From assembly GCA_902605865.1 (NCBI GenBank), contig CACLEJ010000002.1, positions 62,001-126,000 on the forward strand: DNA of 64,000 nucleotides. Reading direction: 5' to 3'. The notes below the pieces were generated by a model that worked only from the letters and a program-made list of their open reading frames with translations, did no database searches and was not told the origin of the DNA. Positions 16,393 to 25,289 of the stretch are shown piece after piece (position 1 is the first letter of the stretch; every line of letters starts with the position of its first letter). This stretch comes from an uncultured Pelagibacteraceae bacterium (GTDB lineage Bacteria > Pseudomonadota > Alphaproteobacteria > Pelagibacterales > Pelagibacteraceae). The position numbers and the translations under genes were made by a program.

Positions 16393-18135
16393 ATGCTTAA
16401 ATCTGAAGAATTAATTAATAAGGTAAAAAATTATAATAAGTTTCTTAATCCAGAAACTCTATCAAAAGCCTATGATTTTGCTTTAAAGGCACATGAAAAA
16501 CAAAAAAGAGATGAGGGCTCACCTTATATTATTCACCCGATAGCAGTTGCAAATATTTTAACAGAGTTAAAGCTAGACAGTGCAACTATTGCTACTGGTT
16601 TACTTCATGATACAATAGAAGATACTCATGCAACTTATAATACAATAGAAGCAGAATTTGGAAAAGAGGTTGCTGATTTAGTTGATGGTGTTACAAAAAT
16701 TTCTGAGTTTGAAAATCAAGCTATATCAAACTCTAAAGCAGAAAATTTTAGAAAATTAATATTAGCAACATCAAAAGACATCCGAGTTTTACTGGTGAAA
16801 CTAGCTGATAGACTACACAATATGCGTACCATTAAAGTTGTCGATAAAGAAAAGCAAATTAGAAAAGCAAAAGAAACAATGGAAATTTATGCGCCACTAG
16901 CAGATAGAATGGGCATGCATCGTATAAGAGATGAATTAGAGGACCTTTCATTTGAAGTTTTAAATGAAGATGCAAGAAAATTGATAAAAGACAGACTGGA
17001 TAAAATTAAAGAAAATAATCTAATTAACTTTAATAATATTTCTGACGAGTTTTTTGAAATACTTAAAAACAAAAATATAGAACCAAAAATAGTTGGAAGA
17101 GAGAAAACTCCTTTTTCAATTTGGAGAAAAATCCAAAAAAAAAGAACTTCTCTTGAACAAATAACAGACATTATTGGGTTTAGAATTATTTTAGATAATA
17201 TTGATGATTGCTATAAAGCTTTAGGAATTTTCCATAATAAATGGAATTGTATACCAGGTAAATTTAAAGATTATATCTCATCGCCAAAAATCAATAAATA
17301 TCAATCATTACACACAGCTATTATTGGACCAAATAAAAGACCAATTGAAATCCAATTAAGAACAAAGCAAATGCATGAGTTTGCAGAAAGAGGTATTGCT
17401 TCTCATTGGAAATATAAATCATCAGAAAAATTTAATTCTTTAACTTGGAAGGAGTATGATTGGTTAGCAGATTTAGTTGAAATTATTGATAAAAATGAGA
17501 ATCCAGATGACTCTTATGAATATACAAAACTTCAAATGTTTCAAGAAAACGCTTTTTGTTTCACACCAAAAGGATCAATTATAAAACTACCTAAAAATGC
17601 TACACCAATAGATTTTGCCTATGCTGTCCATACTCAAATCGGAGATGCTGCTGTTGGTTGTGAAATAAATGGAAATGAAAGCGCTTTACAATCTATATTA
17701 AGAAACGGGGATGTAGTTAAGATTATCACCTCTAAAAAAGCCTCTCCCTCATTACATTGGTTAACGAGCACTAAAACAGGGAAAGCTCGTGCTGCAATTA
17801 GACGTTATTGGCAGTACCGTGAAAACAGCAAGCCGATTAAGGAAAAAAGATATAATACTACACTTTGGATTTCTCTGCCTGATGAACCTGGAAAAATGGG
17901 TGATGTAACAACTATGATTGGTGAAAACTTTGTTAATATTTCAAGTGTAGAAATGGTAGAAAAACTTAATGGAAGGATTAATTTCAAATTTAATTTAATC
18001 ATACATGACCTTAAGAACTTTACAAAATTGATAAGTGAACTAAAACAAAAAGAATATAAATTTAAAATTATAAGACACAAAAACAAAAAATATGCTTTCT
18101 TCAAAAAACTCTTTAGCAGTTTTAAGAAAAACTAA
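16393..18135 (+). CDS. spoT: Bifunctional (p)ppGpp synthetase/hydrolase, shortened Rel/SpoT
   Basis: Stringent-response enzyme. The N-terminal hydrolase HD domain shows His48 and the HD pair at 72-73 (GLLHDTIEDT), and VKLADRLHNMRT at about 135-146. The synthetase domain shows REKTPFSIWRKIQKKR (236-251), ITDIIGFRI (257-265) and FKDYISSPK...YQSLHT (291-308). The TGS domain is at about 386-447 and a C-terminal ACT-like domain at about 490-560. Only about 42 residues separate TGS from ACT, where typical long Rel/SpoT proteins have a helical plus conserved-cysteine/zinc-finger region. Total length is 580 against roughly 700-740. Both catalytic domains look intact. It overlaps pyrE by 44 bases. Confidence 0.94.
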   Translation: MLKSEELINKVKNYNKFLNPETLSKAYDFALKAHEKQKRDEGSPYIIHPIAVANILTELKLDSATIATGLLHDTIEDTHATYNTIEAEFGKEVADLVDGVTKISEFENQAISNSKAENFRKLILATSKDIRVLLVKLADRLHNMRTIKVVDKEKQIRKAKETMEIYAPLADRMGMHRIRDELEDLSFEVLNEDARKLIKDRLDKIKENNLINFNNISDEFFEILKNKNIEPKIVGREKTPFSIWRKIQKKRTSLEQITDIIGFRIILDNIDDCYKALGIFHNKWNCIPGKFKDYISSPKINKYQSLHTAIIGPNKRPIEIQLRTKQMHEFAERGIASHWKYKSSEKFNSLTWKEYDWLADLVEIIDKNENPDDSYEYTKLQMFQENAFCFTPKGSIIKLPKNATPIDFAYAVHTQIGDAAVGCEINGNESALQSILRNGDVVKIITSKKASPSLHWLTSTKTGKARAAIRRYWQYRENSKPIKEKRYNTTLWISLPDEPGKMGDVTTMIGENFVNISSVEMVEKLNGRINFKFNLIIHDLKNFTKLISELKQKEYKFKIIRHKNKKYAFFKKLFSSFKKN

Positions 18136-18682
18136 TGCTTTGTTAGATGGACATTTTGTATTGTCATCTGGACTACATTCACCTTCATATGTGCAATGTG
18201 CAAAATTATTAAGTTTTCCACACAAAGCTGAAAAATTTACAAAATCTTTAGCAAGTAAAATTAAAAAAACATTTAAAAATATTGATTTAATTCTTTCGCC
18301 AGCGATGGGTGGAATTGTAATTGGTTATGAAATCGGAAGAATTTTAAAAAAAGAAACAATTTTTTGTGAACGTGTTGAAGGAAATTTTAAGTTAAGAAGA
18401 GGTTTTTATATTAAAAAAAAATCAAGAGTTTTAATTATTGAAGATGTTATAACTACAGGAAAATCAAGTTTAGAATGTGCTAAATTAATAAAGAAATCTG
18501 GCGCAATTTTATTAGGATTTGCATGTTTAATTGACAGATCTAATAAGCAAACTTTAAAAATAAAAAGAAAAAATATAATTACACAAGTAAAATTAAAAAT
18601 TCCAACTTATAAAAAAAAAAATATTCCAGAAAGTCTAAAAAAAATTCCAATTACCAAACCTGGAAGTAGATTTTTAAAATGA
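18092..18682 (+). CDS. pyrE: Orotate phosphoribosyltransferase
   Basis: PyrE makes orotidine 5'-phosphate from orotate and PRPP. The 196-residue protein has LLDGHFVLSSGLHSPSYVQ at about 17-35, AMGGIVIGYEIGR, the FCERVEG hood segment and the PRPP-binding motif VLIIEDVITTGKSS near residue 110-123. The ATG at 18092 lies inside the end of spoT. This start is supported because the conserved SLAVLRKTNALL helix immediately follows it. It overlaps pdxJ by four bases. pyrB (partial) is at the left edge of the window, so the pyrimidine genes are dispersed. Confidence 0.95.
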   Translation: MLSSKNSLAVLRKTNALLDGHFVLSSGLHSPSYVQCAKLLSFPHKAEKFTKSLASKIKKTFKNIDLILSPAMGGIVIGYEIGRILKKETIFCERVEGNFKLRRGFYIKKKSRVLIIEDVITTGKSSLECAKLIKKSGAILLGFACLIDRSNKQTLKIKRKNIITQVKLKIPTYKKKNIPESLKKIPITKPGSRFLK

Positions 18683-19398
18683 AAAAGAGACTAGGGGTTA
18701 ACATCGACCATGTTGCAACGTTGAGAAATGCTAGAGGTGAAAAACATCCTGATCCTTATACTGTAGCTTTAGATGTTTTAAAGGCTGGTGCAGACTCTAT
18801 TACAGTTCATTTAAGAGAGGATAGGCGACACATTAATGATATGGATTTAAAAATTCTCTCATCAAATAAATCAATCCCTATCAATTTGGAAATAGCTTCA
18901 GATCCAAAAATGATTAATATTGCACTAAAAAATAAACCCTCTTTTATTTGTCTTGTTCCTGAAAAAAGAAATGAAATTACCACAGAGGGAGGATTAAATT
19001 TAAAAAAGAATAAAAATAAAATCAAAAAAATATTAGAAATTTTTAATAGAAATAATATTAGAACAAGCTTATTTATAAATCCATCTCTTCAAGATATAAA
19101 ATTATCAAAAACTCTTGGAAGTAAATGTATAGAGATACATACAGGTAAGATTTCTAATAAAATAAAGGAGAAAAAAAATTACTCAAGAGAACTAAATAAA
19201 ATTAAAAAATGTGCCATTTATGCAAAAAAAATAGGTTTAGAGGTTCATGCTGGACATGGTATGGACTATAAGACAACAAAAATACTAAATAAGATAAAAC
19301 AAATTGAGGAATTTAATATAGGCCATTTTATAATTGGAGAGTCTGTCTCACACAGCATTTCAAAAGTAGTTAAACAATTTATTAAAATATTAAGATAA
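18679..19398 (+). CDS. pdxJ: Pyridoxine 5'-phosphate synthase
   Basis: PdxJ condenses 1-deoxyxylulose 5-phosphate with 3-amino-2-oxopropyl phosphate in vitamin B6 synthesis. The 239-residue TIM barrel has the family signatures LGVNIDHVATLRNAR at the N-terminus, ITVHLREDRRHI at about 41-52, CLVPEKR near 92-98, IEIHTG near 155 and LEVHAGHGMDY near 190. It overlaps pyrE by four bases and acpS by one; the pdxJ-acpS-lepB-rnc order is widespread in proteobacteria. Confidence 0.97.
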   Translation: MKKRLGVNIDHVATLRNARGEKHPDPYTVALDVLKAGADSITVHLREDRRHINDMDLKILSSNKSIPINLEIASDPKMINIALKNKPSFICLVPEKRNEITTEGGLNLKKNKNKIKKILEIFNRNNIRTSLFINPSLQDIKLSKTLGSKCIEIHTGKISNKIKEKKNYSRELNKIKKCAIYAKKIGLEVHAGHGMDYKTTKILNKIKQIEEFNIGHFIIGESVSHSISKVVKQFIKILR

Positions 19399-19787
19399 TG
19401 CATATAATAGGAAATGGTGTTGATATTATTAAAAATAGCAGAATAAATAATTCGTTAAAAATTAAAGGTTTTTTAAATAGAATTTTTACAGAAAAAGAAA
19501 TTCAACAAGGAAAAAAATTAAAAAATAAAATTAATTTTTATGCAAAAAGATTTGCTGCAAAGGAGGCATTTGTTAAAGCAATTGGGACTGGTTTTAGATC
19601 TGAAATAAATTTTATAGATATTGAAATAAAGAATTACAAGAGTGGAAAGCCATATATTTTACTATCCAAAAAATTAAAAAATTTTTTACAAAAAAAATTT
19701 AAAATACAAAAATATAAAGTCTTTTTATCACTTTCTGATGAGAAAGATTATTCAATAGCGTTTGTTGTTATAGATAAAAAAATATGA
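19398..19787 (+). CDS. acpS: Holo-[acyl-carrier-protein] synthase
   Basis: AcpS attaches 4'-phosphopantetheine from coenzyme A to acyl carrier protein. The 129 residues include the Mg-binding start IIGNGVDIIKNSRI, the FTEKEIQ segment and the signature FAAKEAFVKAIGTGF at about 54-68. It starts on the last base of pdxJ and overlaps lepB by four bases, so it is translationally embedded in the operon. Confidence 0.96.
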   Translation: MHIIGNGVDIIKNSRINNSLKIKGFLNRIFTEKEIQQGKKLKNKINFYAKRFAAKEAFVKAIGTGFRSEINFIDIEIKNYKSGKPYILLSKKLKNFLQKKFKIQKYKVFLSLSDEKDYSIAFVVIDKKI

Positions 19788-20512
19788 AAAAAATAATAAT
19801 TGAAAATCTTAAAACTATAATTTATGCACTTATAATTGCAGTTTTAATTAGATCTATTTTGTTGCAACCTTTTTATATTCCATCATCGTCAATGGAACCA
19901 AATTTATTAGTCGGTGACAGACTTTTTGTAACTAAATTTACATATGGTTATAGCAAACATTCCTTCCCATTTAGTCCACCTATTTTTGAAAATCGTATTT
20001 TTACTGATATTCCTAAAAGAGGTGACGTTGCTGTATTTAAAACACCGGCCGATAATAGAACCGACTATATAAAGCGTGTGATCGGTTTACCAGGTGACAC
20101 AATTCAGTTTATTAATGGAGATCTTTACCTAAATGGCAATCAAATTCTAAAAACAATTAAATCAAAAAATATCACTAATTATTGTGGGAAATCAAAAATT
20201 AAAGTTAACACATTTGAAGAAAAACTTCCAAACGGTAAAGTTTATTTGGCATCATACAGGACAGATATTACTTTTGCTAACACGGATAAATACCTAGTGC
20301 CAAAAGACCATTTATTTTTCTTAGGAGACAATAGGGATTGCTCAAAAGATAGTAGATTTTTATCTGAAGTTGGATATGTCCATAAAAATAATCTTGTAGG
20401 AAAAGCTCAAATCTTATTTTTTTCATCAGATCCATTTATAGGAAGTATTGTTAAATTTTGGAATTGGAATGAAATATTAAGGTTAAATAGATTTTTCAAA
20501 TTTATTGATTAA
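19784..20512 (+). CDS. lepB: Signal peptidase I
   Basis: Inner-membrane protease that removes signal peptides from Sec/Tat-exported proteins. The 242-residue protein has one N-terminal membrane segment (about 12-30). The catalytic Ser36 is in IPSSSMEPNL and the general-base Lys97 in DYIKRVIGLPGD. The C-terminal box GDNRDCSKDSRF, near residue 185-196, is typical. It lies between acpS and rnc, the usual proteobacterial setting. Confidence 0.96.
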   Translation: MKKIIIENLKTIIYALIIAVLIRSILLQPFYIPSSSMEPNLLVGDRLFVTKFTYGYSKHSFPFSPPIFENRIFTDIPKRGDVAVFKTPADNRTDYIKRVIGLPGDTIQFINGDLYLNGNQILKTIKSKNITNYCGKSKIKVNTFEEKLPNGKVYLASYRTDITFANTDKYLVPKDHLFFLGDNRDCSKDSRFLSEVGYVHKNNLVGKAQILFFSSDPFIGSIVKFWNWNEILRLNRFFKFID

Positions 20513-20514
20513 TT

Positions 20515-21180
20515 ATGAGTACTCTTAAAAATCTTCAAAAAAAGATTAAAATAAATTTCAAAAATGAAAAAATACTTTTGCAAGCTATTACTCATAAAAG
20601 CTATGATCCAAATAATAATTATGAAAATCTTGAATTTTTAGGTGATAGAGTACTAGGACTTGTTGTTTCAAAAAAATTATATGAACTTTATCCAAATGAA
20701 AAAGTAGGGTCTTTAGATAAAAAATTAGCATCATTGGTTAATAAAAATAAATGTTTAGAAGTAGGTAATTCATTAAGCCTTAAAGAATTTGTAATTACAG
20801 GTAATTCTAAGTCGAGCAAAAACATTGTTGAAAATAAAATTATCTCGGATTGCTGCGAGGCATTAATTGGAGCAATCTATTTAGATAAAGGATTAGAAGT
20901 TTCTAAAAGTTTTATTCTTAAACTATGGAAAGATTTAATAAACGATGCAGAAACTACATTTGTTGATGCCAAAACACAACTGCAGGAATACTCTTTAAAA
21001 AATTTTAAATTATTACCTATTTATAAATTAGTTTCTAACACAGGGCCTAGACATAAGCCAAATTTTAAAGTTGGGGTGAAACTTAAAAATAGTACGTATA
21101 TTTATGCAATAGGATCTTCAAAGAAAAATGCAGAGCAATCTGCAGCCTTAGAACTTCTTAAAAAAATTAAGCAAAAATGA
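20515..21180 (+). CDS. rnc: Ribonuclease III
   Basis: Double-strand-specific endoribonuclease for rRNA and mRNA processing. The 221-residue protein has the catalytic signature ENLEFLGDRVLGLV at about 38-51, the second acidic site DCCEALIGAIYLDKG near 115-129 and a C-terminal double-strand RNA-binding domain ending GSSKKNAEQSAALELLKKI. The gene that normally follows, era, is absent; recO begins in the last four bases of rnc. Confidence 0.96.
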   Translation: MSTLKNLQKKIKINFKNEKILLQAITHKSYDPNNNYENLEFLGDRVLGLVVSKKLYELYPNEKVGSLDKKLASLVNKNKCLEVGNSLSLKEFVITGNSKSSKNIVENKIISDCCEALIGAIYLDKGLEVSKSFILKLWKDLINDAETTFVDAKTQLQEYSLKNFKLLPIYKLVSNTGPRHKPNFKVGVKLKNSTYIYAIGSSKKNAEQSAALELLKKIKQK

Positions 21181-21851
21181 ATTGGCAAGATAAAGGATAT
21201 TTATTGTCTTTGAATAAATATAATGAAAATTCATCAATAGCCGAATTTTACACTGAAAATAATGGAAAAATAGTTGGTGTAATTTTTGGATCAACTTCAA
21301 AAAAGATTAAAAGTTATTTGCTAATAGGTAATAAATTTCACATAAATTCAAAACTAAGAGAGGATGGTAGACTTGGATATCTAAAGGTTGAGATTGATGA
21401 AATTAAGACGCCTGTTTATTTAGAAAATAAAAAAAAACTATTTTGTATTATATATTGTATGAATTTGATTAAAATTCTTACTGCTGAAAATGAGAATAAT
21501 ATTGAAATATATAATCTTTTAGAAAAATTATTCAAAATAATTGAACTTGATAATTGGCTTGTTGAATTTTTATATTTAGAACTAAATATACTAAAGTCTA
21601 TTGGTTATGATATTAATTTTAAAGATTACGTAGTCGATAAAAATATTAACGGCCAAACCAAATATATTGTAGACTCAAGTCAAAAAATTATACCTAATTT
21701 TCTAATAGATAAAAATATTAGTCCTGAAAATTTAAAAGATATATATAGTGGCTTTTCCATAGTTGGAGATTTTTTGGATAAAACAATCATTAAACCTAAC
21801 AATAAAAATTATCCTTCCTCAAGAAATGATTTCGTTAATTTGTTAAAATAA
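21177..21851 (+). CDS. recO: DNA repair protein RecO
   Basis: RecO helps load RecA onto SSB-coated single-stranded DNA in the RecFOR pathway. The 224-residue protein is divergent but has the OB-fold N-terminus (WQDKGYLLSLNKYNENSSI, then a GKIVGVIFG strand) and the helical C-terminal half beginning YCMNLIKILTAENE and containing LDNWLVEFLYLELNILKSIGYDI. I saw no cysteine cluster of the zinc-binding RecO type. It overlaps rnc by four bases and abuts the convergent hemB stop with no gap. Position after lepB-rnc supports the call. Confidence 0.87.
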   Translation: MNWQDKGYLLSLNKYNENSSIAEFYTENNGKIVGVIFGSTSKKIKSYLLIGNKFHINSKLREDGRLGYLKVEIDEIKTPVYLENKKKLFCIIYCMNLIKILTAENENNIEIYNLLEKLFKIIELDNWLVEFLYLELNILKSIGYDINFKDYVVDKNINGQTKYIVDSSQKIIPNFLIDKNISPENLKDIYSGFSIVGDFLDKTIIKPNNKNYPSSRNDFVNLLK

Positions 21852-22832
21852 TTAAAGATCTACCTGATCAGCAAAATAAGTTACAATACTATTTGCTCCA
21901 GCCCTTTTAAATGAAATAAGAGACTCTTTTATTGAAGCTTTATCTATTAATTTTTTATTAATTCCATTCATTATCAAACTGTATTCACCAGAAACTTGAT
22001 ATGCAAATACTGGTATTTTGAAATTATCTTTAACTTTTCTTATTATATCAAGATAGGGCATACCAGGTTTAACCATGACCATATCAGCACCTTCTTTTAT
22101 ATCTAATGAAACTTCTCTTAAAGACTCATCTGAATTTCTAAAATCCATTTGGTAAGTTTTTTTATCACCTTTTAATAATTTTTTTGATCCAACAGCGTCT
22201 CTAAATGGTCCATAAAAACTAGATGAAAATTTAACCGCATATGACAAAATTTGTACGTCATTTAAATTATTTTTATCTAAAGCTGATCGAATTTTACCAA
22301 TTCTGCCATCCATCATATCTGAAGGCGCGATTACATCACATCCTATTTTGGCTTGTAGCACTGCTTGTTTGGTAAGTATTTCTACAGTTTTATCATTAAT
22401 AATAATTTTTTTCTTTAATAATCCATCATGGCCATGAGAAGTGTAAGGATCTAGGGCCACATCACACATAATACCAATTTTATTCTTAAATTTCTTTTTA
22501 ATGAACTTTATACCTCTACAAACTAAATTGTCTGGATTTAATGCTTCTGAACCTTTTTCGTCTTTTTTGGTTGGATTTGTGTATGGAAATAAAGCAACCA
22601 TAGGTATACCTTTTTTTATTGCTTTACCTACAACTGTATTTAGTTTGTCTATACTATACCTAAATACATTTGGCATAGATTTAATTGATTCTTTTTTATT
22701 TTTTCCTTCAATTAAGAAAATTGGCAATATCAAATCACTATAAGATAAAGAACTTTCTTGGACTAATTTTCTAGACCAAGCATATTTTCTTGATCTTCTA
22801 AGCCTTAAATTTGGGTATTTACCTGTAATCAT
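21852..22832 (-). CDS. hemB: Delta-aminolevulinic acid dehydratase (porphobilinogen synthase)
   Basis: HemB condenses two 5-aminolevulinates to porphobilinogen in heme synthesis. I place the start at the ATG at 22832 (MITGKYPNLRLRRSRK), giving 326 residues. The frame is open to 22895, but the added 21 residues are unlike the family. The metal-site segment reads CDVALDPYTSHGHDG, with aspartates rather than a cysteine triad, which is the Mg-type. The Schiff-base lysines fall in QAKIGCDVIAPSDMMDGR/LSYAVKFSS and MVMVKPGMPYLD. It ends base-to-base with recO and diverges from the next gene. Confidence 0.96.
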   Translation of the reverse strand: MITGKYPNLRLRRSRKYAWSRKLVQESSLSYSDLILPIFLIEGKNKKESIKSMPNVFRYSIDKLNTVVGKAIKKGIPMVALFPYTNPTKKDEKGSEALNPDNLVCRGIKFIKKKFKNKIGIMCDVALDPYTSHGHDGLLKKKIIINDKTVEILTKQAVLQAKIGCDVIAPSDMMDGRIGKIRSALDKNNLNDVQILSYAVKFSSSFYGPFRDAVGSKKLLKGDKKTYQMDFRNSDESLREVSLDIKEGADMVMVKPGMPYLDIIRKVKDNFKIPVFAYQVSGEYSLIMNGINKKLIDKASIKESLISFKRAGANSIVTYFADQVDL

Positions 22833-22900
22833 ATTGTATTTTATTATGCGACAAAATCTATTATACAAATATATATATAAATGAGTAGAAAACAATCTTC

Positions 22901-23545
22901 ATGACAAACAATAATGATAAAGTCGTAAACTTTAATCTACATAATCAAACTGACAGAGTTTTAGATTTTAGCGATTTTCAAAAACAAACTATACAGTTCG
23001 ATATTGATAAGCTTCAAGATGCTTATAACCAAATCATACAAATTAAAAAATTTGATGATGGAGGTGGCGTAACTAACTTTGGTGCAATTTCTTTAACACA
23101 AATACCAGGTGACCCAGACTCAATAAAAGGCAGTAAAGCTCGAGGTGTTTATTGGACTAAACCTGATAAGTCTGGGAAAGAAGTTTCAAGGGATGTGGAT
23201 ATAGACGAGTCTAAATACAGTGAATTCATAAGAGATTATGAAAATACTTATTTTAAGGAAGTTTATGATGTTCTTTCATCCAAATATAAATTAGGCAGAG
23301 TAAGAATTTTATTAAAACAACCAAGATCAACATTAAGCTGGCATAGAGACCCAGAACCTAGATTGCATATACCAATTATAACTAATCCAGGATGCTTGAT
23401 GGTTATTGATAATGTCGCCAAACATATGCCCGCTGATGGATCTGTTTGGGTTACCAACAATACAAAATATCATAATGCGTTTAATGGTGGTGAAGAAAAT
23501 AGAATACACCTAGTTGCGTGTGTTTTAGATTATAAATTTAATTAA
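22901..23545 (+). CDS. Aspartyl/asparaginyl beta-hydroxylase-like 2-oxoglutarate/Fe(II) oxygenase
   Basis: A 214-residue protein with a cupin-type oxygenase pattern. SWHRDPEPRLHIPI (about 147-159) supplies a candidate iron ligand His148 and Asp150, with Arg154. A distal W..NN...H.A.NGG...RIHLV block supplies His191, Arg201 and His203. This resembles the Asp/Asn beta-hydroxylase group, whose members hydroxylate protein side chains or small molecules; the substrate here is unknown. There is no signal peptide. It is the first gene of the rpiB-glyA-nrdR-rib run but may be functionally unrelated. The ATG at 22901 follows a 68-base divergent spacer shared with hemB. Confidence 0.75.
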   Translation: MTNNNDKVVNFNLHNQTDRVLDFSDFQKQTIQFDIDKLQDAYNQIIQIKKFDDGGGVTNFGAISLTQIPGDPDSIKGSKARGVYWTKPDKSGKEVSRDVDIDESKYSEFIRDYENTYFKEVYDVLSSKYKLGRVRILLKQPRSTLSWHRDPEPRLHIPIITNPGCLMVIDNVAKHMPADGSVWVTNNTKYHNAFNGGEENRIHLVACVLDYKFN

Positions 23546-23546
23546 T

Positions 23547-23966
23547 TTGAAAAAAATCTATATTGCATCTGATCACGCTGGATTTAAGTTAAAAGAAAGT
23601 ATAAAAAAAAATTTTTCTTTAAAATTTAAAGTTTTAGATTTAGGTCCAGAGCATTTAAAAAAATCAGCAAACTATCCAGATTATGCTCATAAATTATCAA
23701 AAAAGATGAAAAAAGGAAATATTGGTATCCTAGTATGTGGTTCGGGTATGGGTATGGCAATGACTGCTAATAAGCATAAAAATATAAGAGCGGCATTATG
23801 TTATTCGGTAAAAAACGCTAAATTATCTAGATTGCATAATGATGCAAATGTTATTACATTAGGAGAAAGGTTGATTAGTAAAAATTTAGCCTTTAAATGT
23901 ATAAATGCATTCTTAAATACTAAATTTGAGGGTGGAAGACACTTAAAAAGAGTTAAAAAAATATAG
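23547..23966 (+). CDS. rpiB: Ribose-5-phosphate isomerase B
   Basis: RpiB interconverts ribose 5-phosphate and ribulose 5-phosphate. The 139-residue protein shows the N-terminal [12 protein letters not shown], the NYPDYA segment and the catalytic-cysteine loop [21 protein letters not shown] at about 60-80 (Cys near 64). The start appears to be a TTG at 23547, one base after the preceding stop; no other initiation codon precedes the first conserved strand. glyA follows after four bases. Confidence 0.94.
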   Translation: MKKIYIASDHAGFKLKESIKKNFSLKFKVLDLGPEHLKKSANYPDYAHKLSKKMKKGNIGILVCGSGMGMAMTANKHKNIRAALCYSVKNAKLSRLHNDANVITLGERLISKNLAFKCINAFLNTKFEGGRHLKRVKKI

Positions 23967-23970
23967 AACT

Positions 23971-25281
23971 ATGTCAAGTGAAACAAAATATTTAAATAGT
24001 GAGTACAAAGACTTTTTTGAAAAAAGTTTATTAGATAGTGATCCAGAAATTTATAAAGCTATTAATGATGAGTTAGTAAGACAACAAAATCATATTGAAC
24101 TAATTGCATCTGAAAATATTGTATCTCAAGCAGTCCTTGAAGCTCAAGGTTCTGTATTAACAAATAAGTATGCCGAAGGCTATCCAGGCAAAAGATACTA
24201 TAATGGTTGTGAACATGTCGATGTTGCTGAACAATTAGCTATAGATAGACTTAAAGAATTATTCAACTGTAAATTTGCTAACGCTCAACCACACTCTGGT
24301 GCTCAGGCAAACGGTGCTGTGTTTTTAGCTTTATTAAAACCTGGTGATACTTTTATGGGAATGAGTTTGAATTCAGGAGGACATATTACTCATGGTTTAA
24401 AAATTTCAATGTCAGGTAAATGGTTTAATGCAATTGGATATGAAGTTGATAAAGAGTCTGAACTTATTGATTATGACAATGTTGAAAAACTTGCACTTGA
24501 ACATAAACCTAAACTTATTATCGCTGGTGGTAGCGCTTATTCAAGAGTAATTGATTTTAAAAGATTTAGAGAAATAGCTGATAAGGTTGGAGCATACCTA
24601 ATGGTTGACATGGCTCATTTTTCTGGATTGGTTGCTGGTAAGGGATATCCAAATCCATGTGACTATGCTCATGTAGTTACATCAACTACTCATAAAGTGT
24701 TTAGAAGTGCGAGAGGTGGAATTATATTAACTAATCACGAAGACTTATCAAAAAAATTTAATACAGCAGTTTTCCCTGGATACCAAGGAGGACCACTAAT
24801 GCATATTATAGCTGCTAAAGCTGTTGGCTTTAAAGAGGCATTAAAACCTGAATTTAAAGATTATATAAAAACTGTTTTAGCAAATGCAAAAATTTTAGCT
24901 GAAACTTTAAAAAATAATGGTTTTAAAATTTATTCAGGTGGAACAGATACTCATCTGATGTTAGTTGACTTAAGACCTTTTAATGTAAAGGGTAATGTTG
25001 CTGCAGAAAGCCTTTCTAGAGCTAATATAACATGTAATAAAAATGGTATTCCATTTGATAGTGAAAGCCCAATGATAACTTCTGGTATAAGACTTGGATC
25101 ACAGGCTGCCACAACAAGAGGATTTGGGTTAAAAGAATTTCAAATAGTAGGTGATTTAATAACAAAAACTATAAAAGGGTTAGCTGAAAACCCAGAAGAT
25201 AACTCTAAAACTGAAGATGAAGTAAGAAAAGAAGTTGTAAGCCTTTGTTCTAATTTTCCTATCTATAAACACTTAGGATAA
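23971..25281 (+). CDS. glyA: Serine hydroxymethyltransferase
   Basis: SHMT interconverts serine and glycine with transfer of the one-carbon unit to tetrahydrofolate. The 436-residue PLP enzyme has [12 protein letters not shown] at 41-52, [15 protein letters not shown] at 67-81, and PLP-binding Lys242 in [15 protein letters not shown]. The last reads VFRSA where many family members read TLRGP. It lies in a co-directional run with rpiB and nrdR. Functionally it couples with the sarcosine oxidase of this window through glycine and methylene-THF. No glycine riboswitch could be seen; only four bases separate it from rpiB. Confidence 0.97.
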   Translation: MSSETKYLNSEYKDFFEKSLLDSDPEIYKAINDELVRQQNHIELIASENIVSQAVLEAQGSVLTNKYAEGYPGKRYYNGCEHVDVAEQLAIDRLKELFNCKFANAQPHSGAQANGAVFLALLKPGDTFMGMSLNSGGHITHGLKISMSGKWFNAIGYEVDKESELIDYDNVEKLALEHKPKLIIAGGSAYSRVIDFKRFREIADKVGAYLMVDMAHFSGLVAGKGYPNPCDYAHVVTSTTHKVFRSARGGIILTNHEDLSKKFNTAVFPGYQGGPLMHIIAAKAVGFKEALKPEFKDYIKTVLANAKILAETLKNNGFKIYSGGTDTHLMLVDLRPFNVKGNVAAESLSRANITCNKNGIPFDSESPMITSGIRLGSQAATTRGFGLKEFQIVGDLITKTIKGLAENPEDNSKTEDEVRKEVVSLCSNFPIYKHLG

Positions 25282-25289
25282 ATTAATTT

